In this document: positions 24,901 to 36,400 of the stretch, one piece after another
How positions within the stretch are numbered: the stretch's first letter is position 1
Layout of the letters: every line of letters begins with the position of its first letter
NCBI RefSeq assembly: GCF_024763615.1
Contig: NC_077224.1
Span: forward strand, 65,792,712 to 65,856,711
Direction of reading: 5' to 3'
Length of the DNA: 64,000 bases
DNA from: Phlebotomus papatasi
Lineage: Eukaryota > Arthropoda > Insecta > Diptera > Psychodidae
Notes under the pieces: model-generated
Databases searched by the model: none
What the model was told of the DNA's origin: nothing
The model's input: only the letters and a program-made list of their open reading frames with translations
Position numbers and translations under genes: made by a program

Positions 24901-26293
24901 GTTTCCGATCCTGTGGCATCTCGACTGACGCAGGCCAGGAAGTGCCGGACAATGAGCTCGTAGACTCTCTGTTCGTTGCCGCTGAGGGAAGATGTGAATT
25001 TTGTGGGATGAATTGGAGGATGGGCTTGATCGGATTTCTTGCCATTGCGTGGATTTGGACCCCATTCGAGCACTTTTTGGGCGAATAGTCCCCAATCCTG
25101 GTGGGAAGTTTGATTTTCGACAAGGGACCTCAGATTGATCTCCTTGGAGAACATATTGGTCTCCGTGCGAGGGTAACTGATGAAACCCTGTTGATAGAGT
25201 TTCTCTGCAATCTGCATGGTCTGTTTGGCGGAAATTTTGAGCTTGCGTGATCCGAGTTTTTCCAGTTCAATGGTATCCATCGGCTGCGGACGCCACTTGC
25301 TTTTGGGCTTTTGCGTGACTGACAGCACAGTGGCCAGGAGAGGTGGATCCCTCTTGACCAGAAGGAAAATAGCTTCACAGCACTTCTTGTCAAACAATCG
25401 ATTCCGTGCCCAATTGAACTCCACCGTGAGCTCATTGACTGTATGCGTCAGCTTTAGCTTCCAGAATTTCTGGGGCACAAAATTCTCAGCTTCCTTGTAG
25501 CGCTGCACAACGAATCCCAGTGTGGGAATCTGGCAGCTTCCGTAAGACACGAGACTGTCGACAATGGCCGGAAAGATCGCCTGCAGCCTCATTGTCTGGA
25601 ATCTCGTGAAAGCTGCCCCAATTCTCAGATCCAGCTCACTCCGAACATCTACCGCCTGACTCTGTCGCTCATCCGGCAACACGAGATTCTCCAGAGCTCT
25701 CCTCACAGACGCAGCTGTGATCTCTGAGAACTTTGCCCGATAAATCGTAAGATTGGGCTTGACACTCCGGCAAACTTCAACAATTTCAAATCCAATATTC
25801 TCACCCTCTCGATCGCAATCTGTCCAGATCACCAGTGCTGCACATCCCCTCACCTCTCTCTCCAGCGTCTGACGGATCTTAACACTAACTTCCGGACAGA
25901 ATTTCGTAACTGGAGCATCAAACAATTGTGCCGGATTGCAACTCCGCCAATTCCGGTAAGCTCCAGTAAAGTCATACGTCATTAAATGACCCGAAACCGA
26001 AGTCATCACCATTTGGATATTTCTCCCATTGATCACAGCATCAAACTCGTATATTTTATTGTACACAGACAGCCCTTCTCGCTGCCCGGCAGCCCCAAAA
26101 TGCAAGACATCAACAAAAGTCGCAGACAAAAACATAACCTAAAACTCACCCTTCGGGATGATCCCCTCGAAAGATACCCTGCTATCGTCTTTGCTGCATC
26201 ATTTTTCTCAGCCACGTTGAGGTATTTCATCATTGGTGCATTTTCCACGAGAAATTTACTGGATTTCCTGAGAAAAGCGAGAATTTTCACCAT
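15696..26293 (-). CDS. Top3alpha: DNA topoisomerase 3-alpha, 4 coding exons
   Basis: Exons 26150-26293, 24441-26081, 16027-16700 and 15696-15969 join into 2733 nt, encoding 910 aa. This is a type IA topoisomerase that passes single strands and, with BLM helicase and RMI1, dissolves double Holliday junctions; family members also act in mitochondria. Toprim motifs are VAEKNDAAK (from residue 27) and WTDCDREGEN (from 134, acidic D136/D138/E140). The catalytic tyrosine is Y351 in GFISYPRTETN. C-terminal modules follow: a C4 zinc finger (C645, C648, C668, C674), a Ser/Arg/Gly-rich linker, one GRF-type finger starting KLTVRKDGPNHGREFF (820 on), and a terminal CCHC knuckle (C889, C892, H897, C902). 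Human TOP3A has two GRF fingers; only one is seen here. The first 20 residues are basic and hydrophobic, followed by Met-Met at 21-22, which suggests two start sites. The third intron position shows the 7.7 kb intron; the other two are 68 and 57 bp. Confidence 0.96.
16027..16700 (-). CDS. Top3alpha: Top3alpha exon 3, C4 zinc finger and Ser/Arg linker
   Basis: The acceptor is ttgtttcag|GAACAAATT and the donor CTGAAAAA|gtaagg. Residues 596-819 continue the EQIEKYREAF helix of the type IA core into a C4 zinc ribbon, then into a Gly/Ser/Arg-rich region with repeated VPSRGYG/NNVPSR-like units. The exon ends inside a CPKC pair that begins the GRF finger. Confidence 0.94.
16741..17048 (+). pseudogene. 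Tc1/mariner (IS630-type) transposase C-terminal fragment
   Basis: This lies in the Top3alpha intron, antisense to the gene and 40 bp upstream of exon 3. The frame encodes KIEKYWEILKTNVRNKG, then FERKLKKA and SLLKGIEKKVREAIG. These resemble the PIE(N/K)(F/Y)W...LK core after the third catalytic position, and the KGV(K/P)KKVR tail, of Tc1/mariner-type transposases. The canonical SPDLxPIE context is eroded (TRPALPKIE) and no DDE core or inverted ends were found. It is a 5'-truncated dead copy. Confidence 0.6.
17229..18335. repeat. duplicated 1.1 kb repeat, copy A
   Basis: Shares, in the same order, ctctatctccggttctaatt, gatggaagttc, caccacaggtggcg, atagcgtcaaaattcatc, and the end cataagccggttaggattat with copy B. 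It contains the pogo MITE 17744-18072 and lacks a ~340-base middle part present in copy B. Confidence 0.8.
17744..18072. mobile_element. pogo-type MITE (329 bp), nested in the duplicated repeat
   Basis: The ends CAGTAGAGTCTTCCAAATTC and inverted ...GAGAGACTCTACTG are present, with TA at the left flank. It interrupts copy A of the duplicated repeat: copy B (19418-20530) lacks it. Confidence 0.7.
18336..18735. repeat. inverted repeat arm, partner of 21250-21770
   Basis: 18345-18545 is the diverged reverse complement of 21570-21770. 18545-18600 pairs with 21245-21310 (ccgtacaaaa-type block). The arms flank about 3 kb. Confidence 0.65.
18838..18862. repeat. (CCGG)n run in an AT-rich intron
   Basis: About six GGCC/CCGG tetranucleotides in a row, part of a dispersed repeat that begins near a gtgagattcttaac-aatctcacc palindrome at 18709. 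Confidence 0.8.
19418..20530. repeat. duplicated 1.1 kb repeat, copy B
   Basis: Uninterrupted copy, in direct orientation to copy A. No coding potential was seen. The ctccggttctaatt block also occurs at about 19170, so the unit itself has internal repetition. Confidence 0.8.
20830..21240. repeat. dispersed 'tactgctcgaactcc' repeat, copy 1
   Basis: Starts ttactgctcgaactccatgg and carries aatacc/atcgtt(g/a)aatcattcc and ttttcaaggtcaaaa blocks also found at 39632-40110 and 43313-43900. Confidence 0.6.
21775..23326. mobile_element. 1.55 kb element with inverted ends and subterminal repeats
   Basis: The ends CCGTCGTTGCGGGTGACTTT (and on to GCAC) are inverted at 23302-23326, with TA on each side. 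The motif gcgggtgactttgcac recurs inside at about 21987 and the inverse gtgcaaagtcaccc twice at 23284-23320. A second inner inverted pair lies at 22088-22310 and 22608-22832 (aaatggcggacagaaacgtc). No transposase frame was seen. Confidence 0.8.
23910..24357. mobile_element. 448-bp fold-back MITE with TAA duplications
   Basis: The ends GGGTAGAATCACATTGACAG and CTGTCAATGTGATTCTGCCC continue as arms of about 200 bases meeting at actgtagcaaaaaatcctac. TAA flanks both ends (23907-23909, 24358-24360), as expected of PIF/Harbinger-type insertions. It lies 80 bp from Top3alpha exon 2. Confidence 0.88.
24441..26081 (-). CDS. Top3alpha: Top3alpha exon 2, catalytic core
   Basis: The acceptor is gccgggcag|CGAGAAGGG and the donor TTGCAG|gtgagt; the exon is phase 0 at both ends. 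It encodes residues 49-595: the rest of Toprim, the topoisomerase IA central domain with active-site Y351, and the KHSIGTDATHAEHI motif. An open frame continues 54 bases upstream of the acceptor but lacks homology there. Confidence 0.96.
26150..26293 (-). CDS. Top3alpha: Top3alpha exon 1
   Basis: This exon encodes residues 1-48 and ends CGAAGG|gtgagt in phase 0. It contains the first Toprim motif VAEKNDAAK and two candidate starts, M1 and M21/M22. Confidence 0.92.
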
Positions 26294-27207
26294 TTAGCGC
26301 GAAAGAGTGGAAAACACATAGTCCAGACTGAAGTTTTTACAAAATTTTGACATTTTAGTTTCCGACACCAGCGCCACTTCACAACTAACGGTCACAGCAT
26401 GGAATTATAGCAAGGGAAATGTGATAGGGTTAGTAAAGACTTGAACCCATGGAACCTGCGAAGAGGAATTGAAAAAAGAGGCGGTTAGACACCTATCCGA
26501 CAATTAATTCGATCGCTTAGAATCCTTAGAATAAAAAGCGAATATCTCCCAGTAGGGAAATTTTACAGGAGAACGACTTGAAGCTGAGATTTTATTTTTT
26601 CTATAACTTTGGAAATAATTATTTTAATTCACAGAGAAGGTAGAGGGTGCAAAGAAGTATCCAAAAAGCGAATAATACGATTTTTGTAAAAAATCGAGTT
26701 GTTCGACTTATATTTTTAGTCGCCGAATTACAAAGAAAATTATGTTATTTTCTTTATTAAATTAATTTCCTTTTGTTTTTTTTTAAGTGAGAAGACCTCG
26801 AAGTTAGTGGAAAATAAATAAATTACTGGTCAGCTTGAGAACCTCTTTAAACATTTTGCAAACGTTTCAAACCTTCAGAATCCTCTTCTAGAAAATACCT
26901 TTTAAACTACTAAAATATTTTACAAAAGGTTTAATCGAATATAAAATGCATCAGGAAGTTTTCATTTCCCGTCAAAAATTCTAAACATTAGAAACATTTG
27001 CAAAATTTTTAACTTTTCGAGTTGAAGTTCGAGTGCCTCAAAATTAATTAAAAAAAAATAGACAGAAGAAAATTATTTTGCTTTTAGCATGGGTTACCAT
27101 TACCATTAAAATAAATTAACTGAAAGAAGTTTTAAGAAATCAAAGAGAATGCAATCAAACAAAAAAAGCACTTATTATAAAAATGATTTTGTAGTAAAAT
27201 AAATAAC
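26294..27207. other. Top3alpha upstream region
   Basis: 26294-26430 is higher in GC and may be the promoter and 5' UTR. The rest is AT-rich except for the dispersed repeat at 26490-26715. Confidence 0.45.
26490..26715. repeat. dispersed repeat, copy 2
   Basis: Direct copy of the repeat at 7760-8000; it lies just upstream of Top3alpha. Confidence 0.65.
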
Positions 27208-27346
27208 ACCAAACGCACAATAACTTTTGTTTTGTAAACAATGGCATTTCAATGAGAGTGAATGAAACAAAGATCTAGTCATCTCCTTCTCTCTTAAAGA
27301 AAATTTTGAAAACATGTTTACAAACAAAAGTTATTGTGCGTTGGGT
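27208..27346. mobile_element. 139-bp inverted-repeat element
   Basis: The ends cgcacaataacttttgtttt and aaaacaaaagttattgtgcg-like sequence are inverted, followed by tgtaaaca/tgttta. One arm recurs alone at 4945-4990. Confidence 0.75.
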
Positions 27347-27650
27347 ATAATTGATAAAAAAAACTATTTTGGATAAATAATAATAAGCAGACTTTAAATT
27401 TTAGAATTTCCAAAAAAAAACGTTCTTTCAATTTCTTTAATTTTTTTAAAATTAGCATTAATTTAATATTTTTCTAATAAATTGTATGTTAATAATCTTA
27501 AATCAATTAATAGATAGAATATGGATAGAACTTGAGATAATACTAGCCTTTAAGTCTCTTAAGTGAGAAACTTACATTAAAATCGTAGCATTTCAATTTA
27601 AAATTTAAAATGAATAGACAGATAATTGTAGGTAAGATTAAAAGCAATTA

Positions 27651-28077
27651 GGGGAAGACTTTCCTTTCAGGCTTCGCACGTACTCTGGCTTCGAACACTT
27701 CATGTTTTTCTCATATTCCTTCAAGAGCTCTGACAATTTTTAAAAATATAGCGTCATAGATTGGTCAGATTTAATAAACACTGAGAGAAATCCGAAAAAG
27801 TTAAAATAACATTCCGGAAATGTTAATTTTACCCTGCAATATTGATCTGAAATCGGTATAAATATTACCCTTTTTATGTGTATTAGGGGTTCAAGTTACT
27901 CTTTTTCATGTTAATTTTACCCTAAAAAGGTGTAAAATTAACATTAAAAAATGTTGATATATTTTTACACCTAAAAAGTGTTAAAATTATGAGGAAAAAA
28001 AGTTAATCGTACCCTCTTTTTTTCTCAGTGAAGGAATATAAAAAAATTGAAGTGTTCGAAGCCTAAGAGCCTTCCCC
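27651..28077. mobile_element. GGGGAAG-end element carrying a nested MITE
   Basis: Outer ends GGGGAAGACTTTCC...ggcttcg...cgaacactt and aagtgttcgaagcc...CTTCCCC are inverted and bounded by TA. Family C MITE 27779-28030 lies inside. The ggcttcgcac-actctggcttc block recurs at about 62752. Confidence 0.7.
27779..28030. mobile_element. MITE family C, copy 2, nested
   Basis: Complementary in orientation to copy 1 (cactgagagaaatccgaaaa at the left end, cagtg at the right). It sits inside the GGGGAAG-end element 27651-28077. Confidence 0.8.
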
Positions 28078-29938
28078 TACAACTTCTATCAATTCATTCT
28101 AGGGGATGAGAATAAATAATTTTGCGTTCACTTTATTACACTTACCTTACAAAAATCGTTTTTTTTTAGCCAGACGAAACAAAAAAATATCGTTCAGCTG
28201 AACATTTCGTCCTGTGACATCTATCACCGGAAAACTCGCCATCTTGAATTATTCAAGGTCAAAGGTCAACCACCCTGGAGGGCCTAATTTTCAACGGATT
28301 TGGTTACATCTGGATTTTTTGAAAGGTCTGGTAATTCTGAACCCGACTGCATCGGTCATAATCGGTGTTGGATCGGAAAAGTAACGGTAATAGATTTATT
28401 TTAAAAATACTGTTTTTCGCACTTTTTCAGTCTTTCTGACCCATATAAAATTCAAACGGTAAGAGATATCGACTCTACTCAATGACATTATCTCAAAACT
28501 AATCACTTTATTTTTTTCCTATCCTTCTGCATTAGTTCCCTATTCACCAAAAATACATAAAAAATAAGGTTTTCCTAACTTTGCAAAAAATTGGCCCTGG
28601 CAATTTCGTTCATTTTCGGAAATGTTTTGGACGTAGTCCAACTGAAACATTCCGTCTTTTAACACCTTTCACCAGAAAAATTGCCATTTGGAATTATTGA
28701 AGGTCAAATCTTAATTTTCACCCGATTTGTTCAATTAATTAATTAAAAGGTTAATGATTTTTGAAACCCTCTTGAACAATTTTCAACTTCAAGATGGTTT
28801 TGTGGTGATTTATAGACAAATTTAATTCGACAGTAATTTTATATGCACCAGAAAAATTTTCGAAAAGGAATATTAGGCAGCGCTCCTTTTCGGGAGTTAG
28901 AGCAGCTCGCAAAGCCTAGGACTCGGACGCTTTGCCACTTCTTTGCATGATTTTTGGGTGTATACCGGTTTACTAACGATTATATTGATTCGTGAATAAC
29001 AAAAACATTCCGAAATCCAAAATTTCTTAAGAAAAGCGAATTTTGAAATGATCTGGCATGAGTAACAAGCATATGGATAAATGAAAATGTAAATTTGTGT
29101 AATTTCGGGTATATTATCGATTCACTACTAAAATAAAATATTCTTATTTTGTATGGGAGCTACCAGAAGAGGTGATAGAAGAGCGGGGTTGCTATGCATG
29201 AATAAAAAGTTTAAATCATAAATTGACCCTCAAATTTCATCAAGATCGCTTTAACCGTTCTTGCGTAATTTGTTGTCAAAACAGCGATTTTTCGGAAGGA
29301 TAAAGGCTTTTCTCACAAGGATTCCCAGAATTTATGGTCCTGGTCCTGGGTCCCTGCAATTTTTTAATCTTATGTGGCGATTCCGGAACCAGTGCCCAAA
29401 TAGTTTTGACCGTTTTGACCATTCTTCTTTTAAAATATTAAAAAAAATCCAAATATGACCAAATTGGTTAGGAAATTGAGCCTCATAGCTAATCTATTAC
29501 CTTTAGATAGATAGATTTGGTTTTACCTTTGGAGAATATAATATTATGAATTTATCTAATGAATATTAGGAAAGACAAAAAATCATTATAAAAGAAAACA
29601 AATTTACAAGTAAAATAAATTTTCTTAACTATTCGATCTTTTTCATTTACTAACTTTTAACCGTTTGTCCTGAATATCCTCACTGGCCGAATAAATAGAT
29701 ACCTTTAACTTGAAATAATCCACACTTGTGATCTTAAAACATTAAAGCAATTTAATATCGTTGTTTAATTAAGTTTAACTGATGGTTGGAAGAGCGAAAT
29801 GCAATTGCCATTTACTAAAAAAAGGTATGTGGGTTCTATTATTCGCAATCTTTAAAATGTATATTACTACTCTTTTTGATAAAAAAAAGTTTTTATTTCT
29901 TTAAAATGTTCCAAAGGGTTCAATTCTGAGAAGAGAAT
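28078..29938. other. intergenic between Top3alpha and Shox
   Basis: Diverged dispersed-repeat blocks only (gaaaggtctggtaattct, aaccgattg-like). No gene was recognised. Confidence 0.45.
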
Positions 29939-30167
29939 ACTGAGAGAAATCCGAAAAAGTTAAAATAACATTCGGGAAATGTTAATTTTACTCTGCATTA
30001 TTGATCCGAAATCGGTGTAAATATTATACTTTTTAGGTGTATTGTGGGTTAATTTTACACTTAAAAAGGTGTAAAATTAACATTAAAAAATGTTGATATA
30101 TTTTTACACCTAAAAAGTGTTAAGGTTACGAGGAAAGAAAGTTAATCGCACCCCTTTTTTTTCAGTG
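29939..30167. mobile_element. MITE family C, copy 3, just 3' of Shox
   Basis: Same orientation as copy 2, with a ~25-base internal deletion. It ends about 100 bp from the Shox stop codon, so it may be part of that gene's 3' UTR. Confidence 0.8.
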
Positions 30168-30267
30168 AATGAACTCAAATAAATTGAAAGGCAGTCCCAT
30201 AATTGAAAAATCACAGTTCTAATAGTATATTTCCACTCTTGAATAATTCCCCAAATTTTCTGATTCC

Positions 30268-30468
30268 TCAGGCATTCTCGATGCCTAACGCCTCGGCGTG
30301 CTTCTTGGCCTTTAGTCGGAGATCAGCTATGCTGGAGTTCTTGCTGTGAGCAGCCGCGATGGCGGCGATACTCAGGGGATACGACGAGGACAATCGGAAG
30401 AGCTCAGTGCTACTGGTCAGGCCTGAACTTGATCCTATCACCACAGCTCCCGTCATCGCTGCCGCATA
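30268..30468 (-). CDS. Shox: Shox exon 6, OAR domain
   Basis: The acceptor is gtccctgtag|TATGCG, 64 bp from exon 5. It encodes an Ala-rich stretch, then the OAR motif SSIADLRLKAKKHAEALG, and stops at 30268-30270. A MITE begins only about 100 bp downstream, in or near the 3' UTR. Confidence 0.94.
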   Translation of the reverse strand, partial: YAAAMTGAVVIGSSSGLTSSTELFRLSSSYPLSIAAIAAAHSKNSSIADLRLKAKKHAEALGIENA

Positions 30469-33400
30469 CTACAGGGACAAGAAGAGATTGTTAGATCCTT
30501 GAGACTTGTCCAGAAACATGAAAAGATTTTACTTGGTGAGCAGCTGTCATGAGAGCTGGATCGAAGGCGGAGAAGGCAGCTGAAGTCGTGAAATGAACAG
30601 TGTTGGAGGCTTGGGAAGCTGAAGAACCCGAGGAGCACCTGAGAGCTGGAAGATTTACATATGGAGCTACTCGACAGGGCTCAAGGGGTGTTGAAACCGG
30701 CGGACTCTGGCTCGCTAGCAGAATTCCTAGTACAAGGCAAAAAAAAAATGAATGAAAATTTTTAGGAATTACTTGGGTCCATTACTTTTCTTACTAGTCT
30801 TAATTTCTATTTTTTTTACACTTCTCTTAAATCGTAAATCTACTGCAAGTTGCTATCTAGACTTAGACAGATACATGTAAATTTATGAGCATAAAATATA
30901 TCTGTTTTAGCCCTATTGCAATGGCCAGCATTGAAAAGCATTCAAAGCTTAAACCAATGAAAGAACGCTATAATACTTTAATATTTTAGGATTGGAAATT
31001 AAACTACGACGTTTAATCGCATTTATTAAATTACATGTGATTAAAAATTTCATCTCACACAATATTTTTGTACGACCGCGTTCTCTGATTGGCTACAGTT
31101 TTAAAATGACAAGAGCATTCAAAGCTCAAGCTTTAACCAATCAGATAACGCGGTGGGATTTAAATATTTTATTGAACTCAATAATAACCAAGTTAAAAAA
31201 TGAATTAGGGCTAAAACTATACTAAAGAAAACTATGTTGGTAATTTGACATTTGTTTTTTACAGATTAATAGATAATACTTGTGAAAGAAAAAAAATTTA
31301 AGGAGCGCAGGTTGACGTTATAAAACATGCGTTCTAAGGGTTCTAAGTAATGATGATCACTGGATTTTACTCTACATTAAATCATTTCAAACACCGTTTA
31401 TTTATATAGTGTAACTGTCTATGAAAATAATTCGTCACCTAGAATGTATATCAGCAAAGAGTAAGAAGGAAAATATTATCAAAATTGATGTCATGTAAAA
31501 CTTTCGGCGAGTAAATACCTACATAAATTAGCATAACTTTTCGAGAAGCGAGAAATATGCAACTAAATACATTTCTATATCGGGCTTTTCGGAGATGTTG
31601 ATATATTTTTACACCTAAAAAGTGTTAAAGTTATGACGAAAAAAAGTTAATCGCACCCTCTTTTTTTATAAGTGTAATATTATTTTTTGATTTTTATTAC
31701 GTCTAGAAAAAAAGCTTTTTGCATAATTTTTCACTCTATTTACCATTGTACTTTATCAAGGATTAATTTCAATCTAAAAGTACCTCATGTTGAAAATCCA
31801 TTTTGATGGAAAATTAATTAAACGAATGTGGTGCTTAGTGGCGTTGAACAAGACAACATTCAATTCATCAAGATGCTTGATTAAACATTACCACGATATT
31901 AATTATCCCATGGAGCTCTTCAAAATCCAAGAGTTTCTTAGAAAGTTAAGGAGAGCCGTCGGCAGTGAATTAAATTTATTTGTGGAAAGTGAGTCAAAAA
32001 AAATTGTTGGAAAGTTTGTAATTTGTTTGGGGGTAAAGAGAGTGGCCATGAAAGAATCTAAATCTAAATTCTAATGGAAAATAGCACCCATGGGGAATTA
32101 GGGCAATTTTCTTTTCCACTTTTTGAACAGATCCACCTGAATTTTTAATACAGAGATCTCTCTTATATCCCCATCGTACCATTCTGATCCCGGGACTTGA
32201 GGGAAGAGAGTGGTAAAAATTGCAAATTTGTTTCCTTCTCTAATTGAATTAATGCACGTAAAATTGAGCAACATACCTCTCCATCGTGCGATAATTGCAA
32301 ATAGAGGCTGAAAGTGCTGTGGAAGTTACCCCCGGAGAGATTTAACCCACTCTCCCATCATCCACCGACATTCCCTGGGTGTGTAATTAATTAAGTGAAG
32401 ATGTTTTTAATCCTGGGATAAGTTGAATGTTCAAGAGACGACATAGAGCCGAAGGGTGGACGTGATAAATGAATATTGAGCTTTTTGCACGTCCATAAAA
32501 ATCCTCCAATGTAGATTATACCATCACCTTCCAAGGCTAGAGGGACAGAGGCAGTAAGAAGGGGCTTTACCTCCGCAGAAAGTGGGTGGTAATGGCAAAA
32601 TAAATATTCTCTGCCACTAACATTTTCCGATTTTATTGAGCAACAACGAGAAACCTGATATGAATCCCTGCTCTTTGAGAAGCATCTTATTTGTAATGTC
32701 TAATACCATGTTTTGTGTTTCTACTAAATTTCTATTAAATTAATATAATTGAAAATTTATAGAATGCTGGAAATTGAATTATTTAATAAATTTACTATAA
32801 TATTGTTTATATTGTCATCATTCAATTAACCTTAGACAATCTTTTTTTATAAGTAACAGTGACAAAGAAAAATTGCGTGTTCAACTATCCCAAAATTGAA
32901 TACAGACAATTTAAATGAAAATTTAACGTAATTATACGTAATTATTTAACGTAAAAATAACGTAATTTTTATCTTATATGGTCATAGTTACTATTTATTG
33001 ACATACGCAAATCAGAAGAGCAATTGTGATCGCCGTCACGCGTTGTATCGTGCGATTTAGCAGTACTTTTTATCATAGAAAGCTTCCCATCATATTGAAA
33101 ATGTCAATCTTCGGTTTCGGCATTTATTTTCGGTTTTTCGGTTATTTTTTTTCGGTTTCGGTTTTTATTGAAAAAAGAACTTTTTCAATAAAAAATGAAA
33201 TAATGTTGATTATTTTAATTATTTTAGGTATACCGTGAAAGATATCTTATGTAATGGGACTGATGATAGTAATATTGCAAGCAATTTTTCAATGCAGAAA
33301 ATTTATTTTACAACCAAAAATAGACCTTTACAACGATTACTTAAAAAAAAAACTCGTTAAAATTTTCTATTTATATTCCCAAAAATAACAATAATTTTTG

Positions 33401-36400
33401 TATATTCAACTAAAAGGTTAAATATTCTAATGATAATAGTTAAAAATTCAACTGTGTGCTAAAAATAAACTTTTTGTTACGAAAATTGTTGGAATTATTA
33501 CTAACTTGAGGAAAGGAAAAAGAATGAAATCGCTAAACAGCTAAATTGCATAAAAGGGTGTCTTTTAACGCCCCTACTGGTAAATAAATATTTAATTCAC
33601 ATCGTGGAGAATCGGTAATATTCGGACATCATTAGAGCGAAACTGAGCGTTATTTTTATCATACTGTGATAAAGAACGTGACGGCGATCACAATTGCTCT
33701 TCAGACTATAAGGGAGTATGTTTTACGTTATAATTAGGTAATCATTACAATTAAATTACTAAACGGTAAGTTTTACTTCATTCTATTTTTCATTATTCTT
33801 TTCGCTAACTAACAATGTTGTCACTAAATTATATTAACAATTATTATCACAAAACTCCTTCACTTGAATAATGATAATTCCCCAAAAGAGTTATAGAGAC
33901 ATTTAAATATCTGTATAATATTAATATTGTTAGGTCAAGTAAAAATACCTGAGCTCTTTTCGCAAGATTTCTTTAGTGAGCAATATCTCACAATATATAA
34001 TTCACATCGGGTCATACTAAACTGTGTTTGGAAGGTAACAACACTCTTCAAAAAGGTCTTTGACAGTTTTGCGTTTGGTGAAGCCAATTGTATTTTACAG
34101 CTTTCCAAAAGATTTTTTTATCCCACTATATAGCTATAAGGTCTTATAATTGGCTTATAGAAGTACGATTAAAAGTACGATTTCGTTCTGATAAAATGAA
34201 TCACAAAAATTCTTTGATGGTTATGAAGCCGATCAAACTTAACGGTCATCGTGACGTTGGTACTTCATCATGAACATTACAGCGCTAAATTTATTGTTAT
34301 CAATTTAGTATAATTTGAATCATCCTGTAATCTTAGCATATAGACATTCAAATTACGCCTTCATGACCGAATGTTGTGCTTCTTGTCATGCAGTGTTACT
34401 TGGGTATATTTTTTGCAATTACAGTCAAAATGTGAACCGATATAGAAATAGATTTAAATCGGCAATAAACCAATAAATACAAAAAATGAAGAAGTGAAAA
34501 ATTAAACTTAGGGGGAGGTGGGGCTACATTGTTATACGATTTTTTCGCATATTTCTAAATTAAGCTGAGTTTTAAGATGATGTAATATGGGTAGACAAAA
34601 CAATTGTGGATCTAAATAAAATAATTTGAAGGCCTAGCTTCATTTAGAAATAGGCAAAAAAATCGTATAACAATGTAACCGCACAGTTCAAAGTAGCCCC
34701 ACCTCCGCCTACGACCGCGATTTTTTCTCACACAGAAAAAAAAGTATTTCATAAAATTCTTCGTAAATTTTTGTGAATTTCCACTGCACTGGGGTTAAGT
34801 GCCTAGTATGAATTCGCAAACATTTACGAACAAATTTTTGAAAAAATGTTATCTGTGTAGTAGAATGATTAAAATGAATTAACAAACTCATGAGATAGGG
34901 TAAGTGTGCCAAATTTCGGCATAGTTGCATGCAAGAGCCAAAGTCTCAAGTTTGAAGTGTAATATTTTTAATACAAATTGATTTTTTTATTCCTTCTTCT
35001 TAAGGAGTGTTGTTTGGAACCTTGTAAACAGTTTACCGTCCTTATTTGCTCTAAAATAATTCCTAATATATTTTAGAATGAATAAAAATGTAGACATAGC
35101 CTTGGTGGTCTATTTCGGCCACCTTCATTCTCATAGATTTTTGCCTTTCGAGAATTCTCCCAATGCCTTTTTCACGTCATCTCGTTTGTCGAAGTTTTTG
35201 TTATTTTTTGCATTGTATAATCTCTAGAGCAGAGGCGTGCAAGAACCGTTGGAAACCGAATAAACGTCAAATGAAACATGTTTGTCAATGGTCAAAACGC
35301 TACTAGAACAAACTTATTTTGACGTTTATTCGGTTTCCAACGGTTCTTGTACACCTCTGCTCTAGAGTATGTAAATTTGAAGAATAAATTTGAGGAATTG
35401 AAATTTGAGGAATTGAAATTTGAGGAATATAAAAGGTGGCCGAAATTGCAAGCTGGCCGGAATTTGGCACACTTACCCTACATATTTATTTTTAAAAGCA
35501 ATTTTTAGGATATATCCTCGAACTTACAATATCGAGCATTCTACGAAGTGTTATTCTTTCTTCATATTCATCAGAATAATCCACATATTAGCAGAAAATT
35601 CTTATTATTGACTTTATAAAATAGTGGGGGGCTGCTGTCAAGACACATGAAGGAAAAATAAATACAAATAAATACAAATAAATACATGAAATATTCAGTT
35701 AACCACAAAACGTAGTTAGTTAACAACCCCCATAGGGTAATATACATTCAGGCAGGTAATAAAATTTTAGTAAATTTGCACAATTAATAGAACAGACCGT
35801 TTAGATGTAATTGATATGTCTGATGGTCCTTTTGGAAATTAATTAACGAGGCTTCTGCGGTTGAGTGTTCTAGCACAAAATCCATCAATCGATTTGTCCT
35901 TCCTGTTTCTTTTTTTCCCTGAAGGATCCAGGGACTTTCCGTGATTTGCAGTGAGTTTAGTGTGTTTAGAATAAATTCGTTGAGCAAATAGTCAAGTTCC
36001 CCTCACTCGCCAAAACCATTTGAAGGGAGGATGAGCATAAAGTCTCTAATTTAATTACATGATTGCGTTACATTTGTAATCTGTTAAATTCACCCGCGTA
36101 TGTGGATTTGGAATGGGGATGTGAAGGGACAAAGAGGAGGGTGGAAAAAAGCAGCAGGGACATTGGAAAGGAAAGATGGGTAAAAAATATAAATGTTTTC
36201 TTGTACGGACTCTTTTTCTTCCGAGAACATAATTGAATTTTGCAATTTTGTTGAACATTTTTTTTTTATCTTTCTAATATTATGACCGAATGCCAAATGC
36301 GAAACGCATCGTTATCCTTCCAATATTGTGCAATTTTGTACCGGAAAATTACCCCCAGACGGTAAGGGAAAAACCCTTGAGTTTCACTCTTATTTATTGG

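Noticed and set aside
24668..25500. Overlapping ORFs of 66-111 codons on both strands
   Set aside because: They lie within Top3alpha exon 2 in other frames and carry no recognisable motif; they are shadows of a conserved coding exon.
26081..26135. N-terminal extension of the large Top3alpha ORF beyond the acceptor
   Set aside because: The extra residues have no counterpart in the family, and the acceptor gccgggcag joins in frame with exon 1, giving the conserved RRREGL-like junction.
31787..32074. 95-codon plus-strand ORF starting MLKIHFDGKLIKRM
   Set aside because: No homology recognised, no splice context, and it crosses into an element-free region of Shox intron 4; likely chance.
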